A stretch of DNA of 64,000 nt from Hyphomicrobiales bacterium (GTDB lineage: Bacteria; Pseudomonadota; Alphaproteobacteria; Rhizobiales; Kaistiaceae): the NCBI GenBank assembly GCA_017305635.1, contig JAFKKF010000010.1, forward strand, positions 62,001 to 126,000, written 5' to 3'. Positions 17,460 through 28,500 of this stretch are shown one piece after another (position 1 is the first letter of the stretch; every line of letters starts with the position of its first letter). The notes under the pieces were generated by a model that was not told where the DNA came from, searched no databases, and saw only the letters and a program-made list of their open reading frames with translations. A program made the translations under genes and the position numbers.

Positions 17460-18734
17460 TCAACCGGCAAGGAGCGGGCGGACCACCAGCATGGCGAGCG
17501 CGCCGACGACGAGCGCCGCCGTGGTCGCCGCGACATAGAGCCGCCCGAAGCGCCAGCCACCCACCGATACGGCGAGGACCGACTTCGACAGCGAATTGAC
17601 GGCGAGCGCGACGAGGATGGCCCATGCCGCCTCGTCCGCCTCGGCGGAGGGAAGCTGCGTCATGGAGAGGGTCACGCTGTCGACATCGGCAAGCCCGGCA
17701 ATGGCGGCGAGCACCACCGCGCCGGCCGCGCCGAAATAGGCGTCGAAGGCCTTGGTCAGGACGAGGATCGCCGCGATTAGCGCCCCGAAGAAAAGCACGG
17801 CGCCGAGGTCGAGCGGGTTGGAGAAGGCGGCGTCGCCCGCGCCCTCCTCGACCGGGGCGGGTCGCCAGGGCGGGTCGAGGAACAGGGCGGCAGCCGCCGT
17901 CACCACGAAGGCCGCCGCGAGCGGGGCAAGGAGCGGCGGCAGCAAAGCCGGGCCGAATATGGCCACGATCAGCCCGACGCGCACGAACATCACCGCCGAA
18001 GCCGCGAGCGCGCCCGAGAGGAGGCTTCCCGATTGCGCCGGGGCGACCCGCGCGCGGCGCACGAAATCGAGCGTCGTCGCCGTCGACGACACCACCCCGC
18101 CGGCAATGCCCGCGATCAGCGTGCCGTAGCGCCGGCCGATCAGCCGCACCGCCACGTAGCCCATGAAGGACACGCCGGCGATGACCGTGGTCATGATCCA
18201 GATCGAGCGCGGGTTGAGCGCGCCATAGGGTCCCATCGCCCGGTCGGGCAGCACCGGCAGGGCGATGACGCTCATCGCCAGCAGGGTCAGCGCCGCGCGC
18301 AGTTCCGGCCAGGTCAGGGCCTTGAGCAGGGCCGTCAGCCAGTTCTTGGCGGCGAGCAGGATGGCAACCGCGACCGCCGCGGCGGCCGCCGTCGGTTTGT
18401 TGCCGAGCACCGAATAGGCGCCGAGGGCAAAGGTCAGGAGTGCGGCGACCAGCGTGGTGGCGCCATAGGTGCCCTCGCGGGCCGTCTCCCGCCAGCGGAA
18501 CAGCGTCAGCGCCCCCGCGGTCGCGAGGAAGGCCGCGGCGAGCGGCACAGGTCCGAGCGGGGTCGCGAGCAGGCCCCAGACCCCGCCCGACAGCCCGACC
18601 AGCGCGAAGGTGCGCAGGCCCGCCGTGCTGCCCCCGTCGCCCTGGTCGCGCTCCCGCCAGCCCCGCTCGATCCCGATCAGGAAGCCGATGCCAAGGGCCA
18701 GCGACAGCCGTGTCAGGATCTCCGTCTCGTCCAA
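17460..18734 (-). CDS. MgtC/SapB family membrane protein with DUF4010
   Basis: Polytopic inner-membrane protein, 424 residues, with roughly a dozen hydrophobic helices. The N-terminal part has the MgtC/SapB motif LALGIGFLIGIERGWRER and GLRTFALVGLSGG; the C-terminal half is the DUF4010 membrane domain. MgtC proteins influence Mg2+ or phosphate homeostasis and virulence, but the function of these long fusions is unknown. The start is TTG 18734, supported by a strong GGGGGAGGAGAGG ribosome site and by the missing ATG before the first helix. It diverges from the GntR regulator. Confidence 0.85.
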   Translation of the reverse strand: MDETEILTRLSLALGIGFLIGIERGWRERDQGDGGSTAGLRTFALVGLSGGVWGLLATPLGPVPLAAAFLATAGALTLFRWRETAREGTYGATTLVAALLTFALGAYSVLGNKPTAAAAAVAVAILLAAKNWLTALLKALTWPELRAALTLLAMSVIALPVLPDRAMGPYGALNPRSIWIMTTVIAGVSFMGYVAVRLIGRRYGTLIAGIAGGVVSSTATTLDFVRRARVAPAQSGSLLSGALAASAVMFVRVGLIVAIFGPALLPPLLAPLAAAFVVTAAAALFLDPPWRPAPVEEGAGDAAFSNPLDLGAVLFFGALIAAILVLTKAFDAYFGAAGAVVLAAIAGLADVDSVTLSMTQLPSAEADEAAWAILVALAVNSLSKSVLAVSVGGWRFGRLYVAATTAALVVGALAMLVVRPLLAG

Positions 18735-18796
18735 GCCTCTCCTCCCCCGATCGGCCCAGCAGAGGCGAGCATGACAACAAATGCAACGGGTCGCTC

Positions 18797-18826
18797 TTGA
18801 CAGACCCCCGTTATCATCTGATCAAC
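18797..18826 (+). promoter_or_regulatory. Promoter/operator region before gntR-type gene (candidate)
   Basis: TTGACA at 18797-18802 is a perfect -35 box. Just after it, 18810-18826 holds an imperfect dyad centred on ATCA-TC-TGAT with outer GTT/AAC, the size expected for a dimeric FadR-type GntR protein. A clear -10 box at the right distance is not visible, so promoter assignment is weak. Confidence 0.35.
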
Positions 18827-18857
18827 TAGCCAATATAGTAAGAAAAACCGCCTGAAG

Positions 18858-19595
18858 ATGGCGGCGGAGGAAACGTTGGCGCTTCAGGCATCCCCGCAGC
18901 CGCTGGCCCATTCGGCCGCGGAGCAGATCGGACGCCGCATCGTCGCCGGCGACTGGAAGCCGGGCAGCGTGCTTCCCAATCTCGACCGGCTTGCGGCGCA
19001 ATATTCCGTCTCGCGCCTCTCCATCCGCGAGGCGATGAAGGTGCTCATCGGCAAGGGGCTGGTCGAATCGCGCCCACGCCGCGGCACCATCGTGCGCCCG
19101 CGCGCCGAATGGAGCCGGCTCGATCCGGACATCCTCGTCTGGCAGCTCGCCGAGGTGCCGAGCGCCGCCTTCGTGCGCAGCGTCTTCGAGGCGCGCATGA
19201 TCATCGAGCCGGAGGCCGCGGCCCTCGTCGCCCAGCGCGCCACGGAGGAAGTGCTCGGCGAGATCGAGCGCGCCTTCACCGCCATGGCCGAGACCGATCC
19301 GCGGTCGCCCGAGTCGATCAAGGCCGACGTCGCCTTCCACACCGCCATCCTGACCGGGACCGGCAACGAGTTCATCGCCGCCTTCGCGCCGGTCATCGCC
19401 ACCTCCCTCACCGTCACCTTCGGCGTCCAGCGGGTCGTGCGCGCCGATCAGTCGCATTTCGTGCCCAACCACCGCGCCATCTTCGATGCGATAAAGCGCG
19501 GCGATGCCGACGGAGCGCGCGCCGCCTTCCGTTCCCTGCTCAAGCAGGCCGAGACCGATGCCATAGAAGGCATCATGAAGAAGGGAAAGAAATAG
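18858..19595 (+). CDS. GntR/FadR-family transcriptional regulator
   Basis: DNA-binding regulator with an N-terminal winged helix (AEQIGRRIVAGDWKPGSVLPNLDRLAAQYSVSRLSIREAMKVLI, residues about 20-65) and a C-terminal all-helical FCD ligand domain with the metal-binding pattern (FEARMIIEPEAA, DVAFHTAI, HFVPNHRAIFDAI). Effector molecules of this class are usually sugar acids or carboxylates. ATG 18858 gives 245 residues; TTG 18876 with GGAGG five bases before it is a strong alternative (239 residues). It heads the sugar ABC operon and probably controls it. Confidence 0.88.
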   Translation: MAAEETLALQASPQPLAHSAAEQIGRRIVAGDWKPGSVLPNLDRLAAQYSVSRLSIREAMKVLIGKGLVESRPRRGTIVRPRAEWSRLDPDILVWQLAEVPSAAFVRSVFEARMIIEPEAAALVAQRATEEVLGEIERAFTAMAETDPRSPESIKADVAFHTAILTGTGNEFIAAFAPVIATSLTVTFGVQRVVRADQSHFVPNHRAIFDAIKRGDADGARAAFRSLLKQAETDAIEGIMKKGKK

Positions 19596-19669
19596 CGCGG
19601 TCCGGGAGCGGGGCCGACTGGCCGAGGCCGCCGGCCCATGCGATGCGCGGCGCGAGGAGGAGAGGAACG

Positions 19670-20464
<795 letters not shown>

Positions 20465-20466
20465 CC

Positions 20467-21576
20467 ATGGCGCGGCCGCAGAACCCCTCCGTCTTCCAGC
20501 GCGTCGAGGCGATGCCGATCATCACGGTCTTCGTGCTGCTCCTCGTCCTGTTCATGTACCTGTCGCCGGAAGTGTTCCTGCGGCCCTACCAGTACACGAC
20601 GTTCCTCTCGATGCTGCCGCCGATCGTGCTCATCGCCGTCGGCCTCACCTTCATCATCGGCGCCGGCGAGATCGACCTCTGCTTCCCTGCGATCATCGGC
20701 TTCTCGGGCTTCGTTTTCGCCTTCATCTTCCAGGCGGGTCCGCAGGCGCTGGTGGCGGAGCTCGGCCTGTCGGCCGAAAGCTGGTGGGCCTCGCCCGGCG
20801 CGGCCGAGCTGATCCGCTGGACCGCGCTCCCCGCCGCGCTCCTTGCCGGCATCGTCATCGGCTTCATCAACGGCGTGCTCGTCGCCAAGATCGGCATCCC
20901 GTCCTTCATCGCCACGCTCGGCACGCAGTTCTTCTGGTACGGCATGGCGACAGTGCTCTCGGGCGGCCGCTCCTACGCGCTCCGCGGCGCCGAGGAGAGC
21001 TCGGTCTGGGCGGTGCTGGTCGGCCGGCCCTTTGCTTCCTCCAGCATCGACTGGGTGACCCAGATCCCGATCCAGGCCTTCTGGACGCTGATCATCGTCG
21101 TGGTCATGTGGTTCATCCTCAACCGTCACCGCTTCGGCGAGCACGCCCTGTTCATCGGCGATTCCAACGCGGTGGCACGGGTCGTCGGCATCGATGTCGA
21201 TCGCGAGAAGATCAAGCTCTTCACCCTGATGGGCTTCCTCGCGGCCATCGCCGCCGTCTTCCTCACACTCGAGAACAAGAACTATTTCGGCAACCAGGGC
21301 CAGGGCTACCTGCTCATCTGCATCGCCTCGGTGCTGATCGGCGGCACCTCCATCTTCGGCGGGCGCGCGACCATCATCGGCACGGTCTTCGGCGCCTTCA
21401 TCATCGCGATGGTCGAGCCCGGCCTCGTCGCCGCCGGCCTCACCGGTGCCTGGGTCAACACCGCCCGCGGCCTGATCTTCCTCATCGCCATCGTCTTCTA
21501 CCTCTATGTCGACGAGCCGCAGCGGCGGTCGGCCTTCTTCACCCGCCTGGTCGGGAACAGAGCTTTCGGCCGGTAG
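20467..21576 (+). CDS. Sugar ABC transporter permease (RbsC-like)
   Basis: Inner-membrane permease of 369 residues with about 9-10 hydrophobic helices, belonging to the ribose/xylose/fructose (BPD_transp_2) group. Typical motifs are TFIIGAGEIDLCFPAIIGFSG near residue 63, the segment NGVLVAKIGIPSFIATLGT, and GGTSIFGGRATIIGTVFGA near 295. It is translationally linked to the ATPase gene (2-base gap) and followed, after a strong hairpin, by the substrate-binding protein gene. Confidence 0.9.
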   Translation: MARPQNPSVFQRVEAMPIITVFVLLLVLFMYLSPEVFLRPYQYTTFLSMLPPIVLIAVGLTFIIGAGEIDLCFPAIIGFSGFVFAFIFQAGPQALVAELGLSAESWWASPGAAELIRWTALPAALLAGIVIGFINGVLVAKIGIPSFIATLGTQFFWYGMATVLSGGRSYALRGAEESSVWAVLVGRPFASSSIDWVTQIPIQAFWTLIIVVVMWFILNRHRFGEHALFIGDSNAVARVVGIDVDREKIKLFTLMGFLAAIAAVFLTLENKNYFGNQGQGYLLICIASVLIGGTSIFGGRATIIGTVFGAFIIAMVEPGLVAAGLTGAWVNTARGLIFLIAIVFYLYVDEPQRRSAFFTRLVGNRAFGR

Positions 21577-21595
21577 CTGCCCGGCCGACTGAATG

Positions 21596-21627
21596 GGCGC
21601 CGAACCCGCAGACGAGCGGGCGGCGCC
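21596..21627 (+). promoter_or_regulatory. Stable hairpin before the sugar-binding protein gene
   Basis: GGCGCCG (21596-21602) pairs with CGGCGCC (21621-21627) and inner CCCGC (21605-21609) with GCGGG (21616-21620), with a 6-base loop. It lies 24 bases before the binding-protein start codon. In ABC operons such intercistronic hairpins protect or separate the abundant binding-protein message. It lacks a T-tract, so termination is unlikely. Confidence 0.6.
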
Positions 21628-21650
21628 GGCAAAAACGAAGGGAGAGAGAA

Positions 21651-22640
21651 ATGCTCACGAAGAAACTGCTTCTCGGCGCCGCCGCGGCGGGCGCCCTCGT
21701 CGCGGCAGTCGCGACCGCGCAGGCCGAGGACCCGATCGGCAAGGGCCTCGTCATGTACATGCAGATGGGCGGCCAGTCGGGCGACGGCGCGACGCTTGCC
21801 CGCGAGACCGGCGCCAAGCAGGCGGCCGCGGCGCTCGGCGTCGAGCTGAAGGCCCAGTACTCGGCCTGGGACCCTGCGACCATGATCAACCAGTTCAAGG
21901 ATGCGGTGGCGGCGAAGCCGAACTGCATCGAGATCATGGGCCATCCGGGCTCGACCGCCTTCCATGACCTCGTCAAGTCCGCGGTCGACCAGGGCATCGT
22001 CGTCACCTCCGGCAACTCGCCGCTCAGCGACCTGCAGAAGGAGTTCGGGCCCAAGGGCTTCGGCTATGCCGGCGTCGACCTCTATGCCGGCGGCGCGCTG
22101 ACCGCCGAAGCGATGATCGCCAAGGGCCTGAAGTCGGGCGACGAAGCCGTCGTCTACGGCGTGTTCGACCAGGCCGAGCGCGGCCAGTCCGAGAAGGGCC
22201 TCGCCGATACGCTCGAGAAGGCCGGCCTCAAGGTCGACCGCCTCCAGGTCAGCCAGGAGGTGAATTCCGACACCACCCTCGCCGTGCCGGTGCTCACCGC
22301 CTACATCCAGGCGCACCCCAACCTGAAGGCGATCGGCAGCCAGCATGGCGGCATCACCGGCGAGCTTCCGGAGATCCTGAAGAAGGCGGGCAAGAAGCCG
22401 GGCGACATCATCGTCGGCGGCATCGACCTCGCGCCGGCGACCGTCGACGGCCTGAAGTCGGGCTATATCAGCGCGACCCTCGACCAGCTCCTCTACCTGC
22501 AGGGCTTCATGCCGGTCTTCCAGTGCGTGATGACGGCCAAGTACAAGATGCCCGGCATCTCGATCAACACCGGCGCCGGCACCGACTCGCCCGAGTCGAT
22601 CGGTGACATCACCGGCCTCATCGACGCGGGCATCCGCTAG
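21651..22640 (+). CDS. Sugar ABC transporter substrate-binding protein
   Basis: Periplasmic binding protein of 329 residues, type I fold (Peripla_BP_4). The signal peptide is cleaved after TAQA. The mature part starts with a first strand KGLVMYMQMGGQSGDGATLARETGAKQAA and has the hinge/ligand region GGIDLAPATVDGLKSGYI typical of pentose/hexose-binding proteins. GGGAGAGAG precedes ATG 21651. It is the last gene of the gntR-ATPase-permease-binding protein cluster. Its TAG stop overlaps the convergent TIR-TPR gene within CTAG. Confidence 0.9.
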   Translation: MLTKKLLLGAAAAGALVAAVATAQAEDPIGKGLVMYMQMGGQSGDGATLARETGAKQAAAALGVELKAQYSAWDPATMINQFKDAVAAKPNCIEIMGHPGSTAFHDLVKSAVDQGIVVTSGNSPLSDLQKEFGPKGFGYAGVDLYAGGALTAEAMIAKGLKSGDEAVVYGVFDQAERGQSEKGLADTLEKAGLKVDRLQVSQEVNSDTTLAVPVLTAYIQAHPNLKAIGSQHGGITGELPEILKKAGKKPGDIIVGGIDLAPATVDGLKSGYISATLDQLLYLQGFMPVFQCVMTAKYKMPGISINTGAGTDSPESIGDITGLIDAGIR

Positions 22641-25393
22641 TCGGACCTGCCCGACGATCCCGGTTCCGAAACCATGACGCCGGCGGCACCCTCCGCCGGC
22701 GCTTCCGCCTCGGAGTCCAGCTCGTCCTCGAGCTTCTCAAGAATCTTGTTCAGGTCGGCGAGGGTTGCCCGTGCCGTCTGCAGCCAAGTGCGGTCGGCCG
22801 CATTGAGCGGGCTCTTGGCGTCGATCTCGGTCAACCCGTCGATCACCTCGCTCAGGAGGTTGCCCCGCTCGAAGGTGTTGCCGAGAAGGGCCTGCAGCTT
22901 CCACTCGGCATTGATCATCTCACGAAGCCGCGTCAGGCTGGTGGTGTCGGTCAGGTCGCGCCTCAAGTCGATCGCTTCGCGATAGGCCGCGATCGCCCCA
23001 TCCGTGTCGCCCAGCCGACGCTTCCGAGCGGCAATCTTCTCAAGGTTCAACGCCAGATCGCGGCGAAGACTTTCCTTGGCGGGCGCCTTCGCGACGATAT
23101 CGCGCCGGATCGTGAGGCTCGCCTCGTATTGCTTCAGCGCGCCGGCATCGTCGCCCTTCGCCACCAGCACGTCCGCGATGTCGGCGTGGGCGGCGGCGAC
23201 CAGCCCCGCCTTCTCGACATTGGTCGCGTCCAGCGCCAACAGCTTCTCCCGCAGGGGCAGCGCTTCGGCGAAGGCCTGCTCCGCCGCCCCATAGTCCTGC
23301 TCGCGCAGGGCGAGGCTGCCTACGCGCTGCAAGCTTGTCGCGAGCCCCGCCGCCACGGATTCGCCGCTTGCATCGAGCGCACGATAGATGGCGAGAGCCT
23401 CCGCGTAGGAGCTGCGGACGCGACCGAACCCGTCCTCGATCCCGTCGTCCACGAGGCTCCACACGCCATAGCCGAGGGCGAGCAGGCCGTCGGCGAGTTG
23501 CGCGCGATACTTGCCGGCGCCGTCCGATGCCTCGACCAGCGCGCGGCGCCACTTGACGGCCTCCGTGAAGTCACCGACGGCAGCGCTATCCTCTCCGATG
23601 CCCAACCGTCGATATCCCTTGTCGATCAGGGTATCGGCGACATTCTCCTGCCAGAGCAACTTCGGGGAATCATCGCGTGCCAGGCCGCGGAAGATCGCTT
23701 CCGCCTCCTCCAGCCGCGCAAGCGAGCGTTCCGCATTGCCGCGCTGCCAATCGACGTTGGAGAGCTGGCGGAGCGTCGCGGCGAGGCCGTTCCGCCAGTC
23801 GGCATTGCCCGGATCGACCGCTACCAGATGCCGGCGGAGCGACTCCGCCTCGTCCAGGGCGGCAGCGGCTCCTGTCAGGTCGCCTACCGGCATGGCGTGC
23901 GTGGCGATCTCCGTCAGCACGAAGGCGACATTGTCCTCCGCCCGCGCATTGCCCTTGTCCTCGGCATAGAGCGCCCGCCGCAGCGCCAGCGCCTCGCCGA
24001 AGGCGGCATTCGCCCGCAGGCGGTCGGGTTCGGCCTGGCCGATATTGGTCAGCGTCCAGGCGAGGTCGTTGCGCGGCCCCGGCTTGCCCGGCTGCGCCGC
24101 GATCAGGCCGCGCCACAGCGTTGCCGACTGGGCGAGCAGCGCCAGCCCGCCCTTGGCGTCGCCGCCCGTGACGAGCTGGTTGGCCTTGCTGCGCAGGTCC
24201 CAGGCCTGCCGGCTCTGCCAGTCGAGGCTTTTCGGGTCCGCCGCGACGAGCTTCGCCAGGATCGCCAGGCTCTCGTCATAAGCGGCGATGGCGCCCTTCA
24301 GGTCGCCGGCCTGCCCGCGTGCATAGGCAACCCGCGACAGGCTTTCCGAGACCGCCGCCGCCCGTTCCGGATCGTCGCTGCCCGCGGCGAGCGCACGGCG
24401 GATGGCAAGGCTCTCGCCATAGGCGGCGAGCGCCCCGGCATTGCCGCCCTTGGCGATGTACGTATCGCCGATCTGGACCAGCGTCGTCGCGCGTGAGGCG
24501 CGTAGCGCCGCATCGGCCGGGGCGATGGCGTAGAGACGGTCGAGCGCGGCCTGCGTCGTCGTCAGGATCTTCTGCACGCTCTCGACGCGCATGCCCTGCA
24601 CGTCGCGGAGGTCGTGGACGATGTCGGCGACGATCTTGTCGACCGTCTCCCGCGCAATGCCGAAGTTGCGCGTCGCCTCCTTCGCCCGCTCGACGGCGAT
24701 CCAGGCGCCCGCCGCCGCGCCGACGGCGAGCACAGCCACCACGCCCGCCGCACCATAGGCGACGCGCAGGTTTCGCCGTTGCTGGCGGAGCTCGGCGGAA
24801 TAGAGGTCGGCTTTCTCGACGCCCTTGATCGTCGCCGCGAGATCGAGCGCGGCATGGAGGAAGGCCTGGTCCGACTTGGTCGCCCGCGCCGGCTCGGCGC
24901 GGAACGCGCGGAGGTCCACCCAGAGCGGCTCCTCGCGGAACCTGCCCCGCAGCGACGGCGGCAGTGGCGTCGCCTCCCCCCAGGCGAAGTCGCCAGCCGC
25001 GGTGTCCCAGGCAAGGTCCCCGCCGGTCAGCCCGATCAACAGGCGGCCGATGCCCGCACCGGCGACGAAATGGGCCACCTCGCGATCGACCCAGATCGAC
25101 TTCGCCGCCTCCGGCGATGCGAGCAGGATCAGGTACCGCGAAGCGTCCAATTTGCCGGCTATCGATTCCCACAGTCCCGGCGCCGCCGAGAGGCTCGCCG
25201 CGTCGAGGAAGACGTTGAGGTTGCGCAGCTTCCACCACGGCTTGCCGATGGTCTGGATGACCGATCGCAGCGCTCCGGCAATCGCCTTGTCGCCCCGCTG
25301 GCTGTAGGAAATGAAGGCGTCGTACGCGCCCGCCCGTGTCGCCGCCGGAACCCCGGTTCCGCGGCCGTCCATCCCGATTGCGGCCTCAGCCAC
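22637..25393 (-). CDS. TIR domain - membrane helix - TPR protein
   Basis: A 918-residue protein. An N-terminal TIR domain (about 22-165) begins YDAFISYSQRGDK; WVDRE places a Glu (E105) where TIR NADases have their catalytic Glu. One membrane helix (about 212-233) follows. Then comes the motif IARETVD-x9-LRDVxGMRxESV (247-273), shared with the upstream TIR protein, and a long series of TPR-like repeats rich in Ala/Leu/Arg to near the C-terminus. The start is GTG 25393, or ATG 25372. The gene is 127 bases downstream of the TIR-STAND gene on the same strand. NADase activity and a defence or signalling role are inference. Confidence 0.85.
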   Translation of the reverse strand: MAEAAIGMDGRGTGVPAATRAGAYDAFISYSQRGDKAIAGALRSVIQTIGKPWWKLRNLNVFLDAASLSAAPGLWESIAGKLDASRYLILLASPEAAKSIWVDREVAHFVAGAGIGRLLIGLTGGDLAWDTAAGDFAWGEATPLPPSLRGRFREEPLWVDLRAFRAEPARATKSDQAFLHAALDLAATIKGVEKADLYSAELRQQRRNLRVAYGAAGVVAVLAVGAAAGAWIAVERAKEATRNFGIARETVDKIVADIVHDLRDVQGMRVESVQKILTTTQAALDRLYAIAPADAALRASRATTLVQIGDTYIAKGGNAGALAAYGESLAIRRALAAGSDDPERAAAVSESLSRVAYARGQAGDLKGAIAAYDESLAILAKLVAADPKSLDWQSRQAWDLRSKANQLVTGGDAKGGLALLAQSATLWRGLIAAQPGKPGPRNDLAWTLTNIGQAEPDRLRANAAFGEALALRRALYAEDKGNARAEDNVAFVLTEIATHAMPVGDLTGAAAALDEAESLRRHLVAVDPGNADWRNGLAATLRQLSNVDWQRGNAERSLARLEEAEAIFRGLARDDSPKLLWQENVADTLIDKGYRRLGIGEDSAAVGDFTEAVKWRRALVEASDGAGKYRAQLADGLLALGYGVWSLVDDGIEDGFGRVRSSYAEALAIYRALDASGESVAAGLATSLQRVGSLALREQDYGAAEQAFAEALPLREKLLALDATNVEKAGLVAAAHADIADVLVAKGDDAGALKQYEASLTIRRDIVAKAPAKESLRRDLALNLEKIAARKRRLGDTDGAIAAYREAIDLRRDLTDTTSLTRLREMINAEWKLQALLGNTFERGNLLSEVIDGLTEIDAKSPLNAADRTWLQTARATLADLNKILEKLEDELDSEAEAPAEGAAGVMVSEPGSSGRSD

Positions 25394-25458
25394 GTTCCGC
25401 CCAGTTCATCCGGCGCCCCTGCCCCACGTTCCGCCCAGTTCATCCGGCGCCCCTGCCC
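25391..25458. repeat. 34-bp tandem duplication in the TIR-TPR leader
   Basis: Two perfect, adjacent copies of a 34-base unit, 25391-25424 and 25425-25458, directly before and overlapping the GTG start of the TIR-TPR gene. Since 34 is not a multiple of three, copy-number change would shift any reading frame across it. Each copy contains a short ATG-AAC-TGG open frame on the minus strand. Confidence 0.9.
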
Positions 25459-25520
25459 GGGGCCAATGTCGCACGAATCCGGCGCGGTGTTGACCGTCGC
25501 GCGGCGGATTTCCGGCGCGC

Positions 25521-28500
25521 CTATTGCGCGGGGGCCGTAGGCGTCCGCGTTGCGGGCTGCTCCTCGGGCGGCGTCTGGTGGGCGGGCTCGGGCGTCGGCG
25601 CCTCCATCTCCTTCTTCAGCTTCTCGAGGAGGCCTTTCATCACGTTCATCGGCAGCGGAAGCTGGCCGGCATCGGAGAGCTTCTTGATCATCGCCAGCGC
25701 TTCGTCGATCAGGGCGCCCTTGCGCGCCAGGTCATCGTTCTCGCTGATCGCCACCTGGGTCAGGCAGAGGATCAGGTCGGTCTGGGTGGTGATGTTCTGC
25801 GGGTCGATCCCGTAGAGGCGGCGGGCGATCTTCAGCCCTTCCTCGAACAGCGCCTTGCCGCCGGCGAAGTCCGCCGTCTGGACCTTGGCATTGGCGACCT
25901 TGTTGGTCGCCACCATCAGGTCGCGCTGCCAGTCGCGATTGTCGGGATCGATGTCGGCGAGGCGCTTCGAGATAACCAGCTCCTCGTCATAGACGGCGAC
26001 GGCGCCCTGCTTGTCGCCGAGGTTCATCTTGGCGTCGCCGATACGCTCGAGGCAGATCGAGAGGCCGCGCTGCCAGAGGGCATTGTGATGGTCGGCCTCG
26101 GCGAGCTTCCGCGAAATCACCAGCTGTGCCTCATAGGTCTTCAGCGCGCCGGCATGGTCGCCCTTGGCCTCCTCTGCATCGCCGACCTTCTCGTGCGCGA
26201 TGGCGAGGTCCGCCTGCCAGTCCTTGTTGTCCGGGTCGCTTGCCGAGACGCCGGCCATCACGGTCAGCGCCTCCTGGAACGAGGCGAGCGCGTCGTCGGA
26301 CTTGCCGGCGGCAAGCTGTGAATCGCCCACCTTCTGCAGCGCGATCACGAGGTCGCGGCGGCTCTGGGTATTGCCGGTGTCCTTGGCGAGGATCGCGCGG
26401 GCGAGCGTCAGCGCCTCGTCGAAGGTCTTCCGCGACTGCTTCTCGTCGCCGAGCCGGCTCTCGCTCTCGCCATAGGCAAAGAGGCTCATCAGCAGGTCAC
26501 GATGCCGTTCGGGCGGCGCATCCGCCGCAGCCGCGAGCCGGCGCGCAATGTCCAGCGCCTCGCGATAGGCATCGACCGCGCCTGCCGTGTCGGCCATCGC
26601 CATCTTCGCGTCGCCGACCTTGACCAGCGTGAACCAGACGTCGGGCTGGGAGTCGACCCCGTCCGGCTGCCGCGCCGCGATCTTGCGGGCGACGTCGAGC
26701 GCCTCGGCATAGAGCGCCAGCGCCTCCTTGACCTTGCCGGCGCGGAGCTGGAAGTCGCCGTAGCGGGTCAGCATCACGCAGAGGTCGCGATCCTGCTCGC
26801 CCTTGCCGCCGTCGAGGCCTACCAGCCGGCGGCGAAGCGCCAGCGCCGTCTCATAGATGGACCCGGCCGAGGCGGTGTCGCCGGTGCGGAGATAGATGTC
26901 GCCGAAGAGGGTCAGCATGGCAGCGCGCGTCCGCTGCACGCTGATGTCGTCGGGCGCCGCCTCGGCGAGCTTGTCCACGGCCGCCTGCACGCGGGTCAGG
27001 ATGGTGCGCACGCTTTCGAGCCGCATGCCCTCGACGTCGCGCAGGCCCTGCGCCACGTCGAGGACGACGCTGTCGACGGTCTCGCGGGCGATGGTGAGGT
27101 TCTTGGTTGCCCGGTCGGCTTCGGCATTGGCGCGCGCCGCTTCGGCCGTGGCGCGGGCCGCCTCGGCATTGGCCCGGTCTGCCTCCTGCGTGGCGCGGAT
27201 CGCCTCGTCGCTCGCGCGCCGTTCCGCCTGGAAGGCGAAGACGCCGGCGCCGATGGCGACCAGCGCGACGAGCCCGAGGAGGACGGCCGCGATGCGCGTG
27301 CGCCGCTGCACGCGCTGCGCCGCGTCGCGCTCGGTCTCGGCCTGGCGGAGCTTCGCCTGTTCGAGCTCGCGGCGCTGTTCCTCCTCCTGCCTGCGGCGTG
27401 CCTCCTCGGCGGCGTCGGAGGCGCGGATGAAGTCGGCCTCGTCGCGGTTGAAGCGGGCCGGATGCTCGATCAGCCATTGCCGCGCCCGGCGGAGCAGGAT
27501 GCCGGCTATCAGCCCCTTGTCCTTGTCGGCCTCGGGCAGGCCCTGCCAGTCGGCGAGCGCCTTTTCGAGCCGGTTGCGGCCGATGAGGAATTCCTTCTCC
27601 TCGTTCAGCCAGCCGATGAGCAGCGGCCACACGCGGAACAGCGCCTCATGCGCCACCTCCACCTCGCGTCCGCCGCGCCGGTCGCGGATCACCAGGAGCC
27701 GCGCCGCCGGCCCGGCAAGCGCCGCGATCAGGCGCCGCGCATCGTCGGGAATGCTCTCCCAGGCCGCCGCCTGGCGGACGAAGCCGCCCTCGTCATTGAC
27801 CCTGACCAGCCCCGGCACGAAGGCCTCGCGCAGCGCCTTCAGCTCCGCCTCGCTCGGCCCCAGGTCGGCGAGCACGCGGCCCGCCGTGTCGCGCACGATC
27901 GTCTCGAGCGGCGAGAGCCCCGCCGCGGCGTCGCGCAGCCGCTCGTATTGCGCCAGCGTCATGTGGCGGTCGGCGCCGATCTCGTCGTAGAGCCGGCGGA
28001 GCGCGAAGGCGACCAGCGGCAGCGCGTCGGTGGTGCGCGCATCCGCCGTCATGCGGAGCACCAGCTCTTCCTCGACGTCGACGCCGGCGACCCGCGCCGG
28101 CCCGCGGATGATCTCGCCGATGCGCTCGACCGGCATCGGCCGCAGCGAGAATTCCTCGAACTCGGTCGAGAGCCCGTTCGCGCGCTGGAGGTCGCCGAGA
28201 TGGTCGGAGCGCATGGTCGCGGCAATGACGAAGGGCAGGCCCGGCTTCAGCATCCGGCTGAGCAGCGCCACGAACTGCGCCCCGCGCTCGGGCGAGGCGC
28301 GGGTGAAGGCCTCCTCGAACTGGTCGATGGCGATCAGGATCGCGGCATGGTGCGCGTCATGGGCATTGGCGAGGGCGACCGCCAGCTCCTCCGGATCGGC
28401 ATCGACCAGTTGCGACGAGGTGCGGTCGACGCCCGCCTGCCGGAGGCTGCGGGCGAGCCCCATGAAGGGGTCCTCCTCCGGCCGGAAGCAGGAGAGCACG

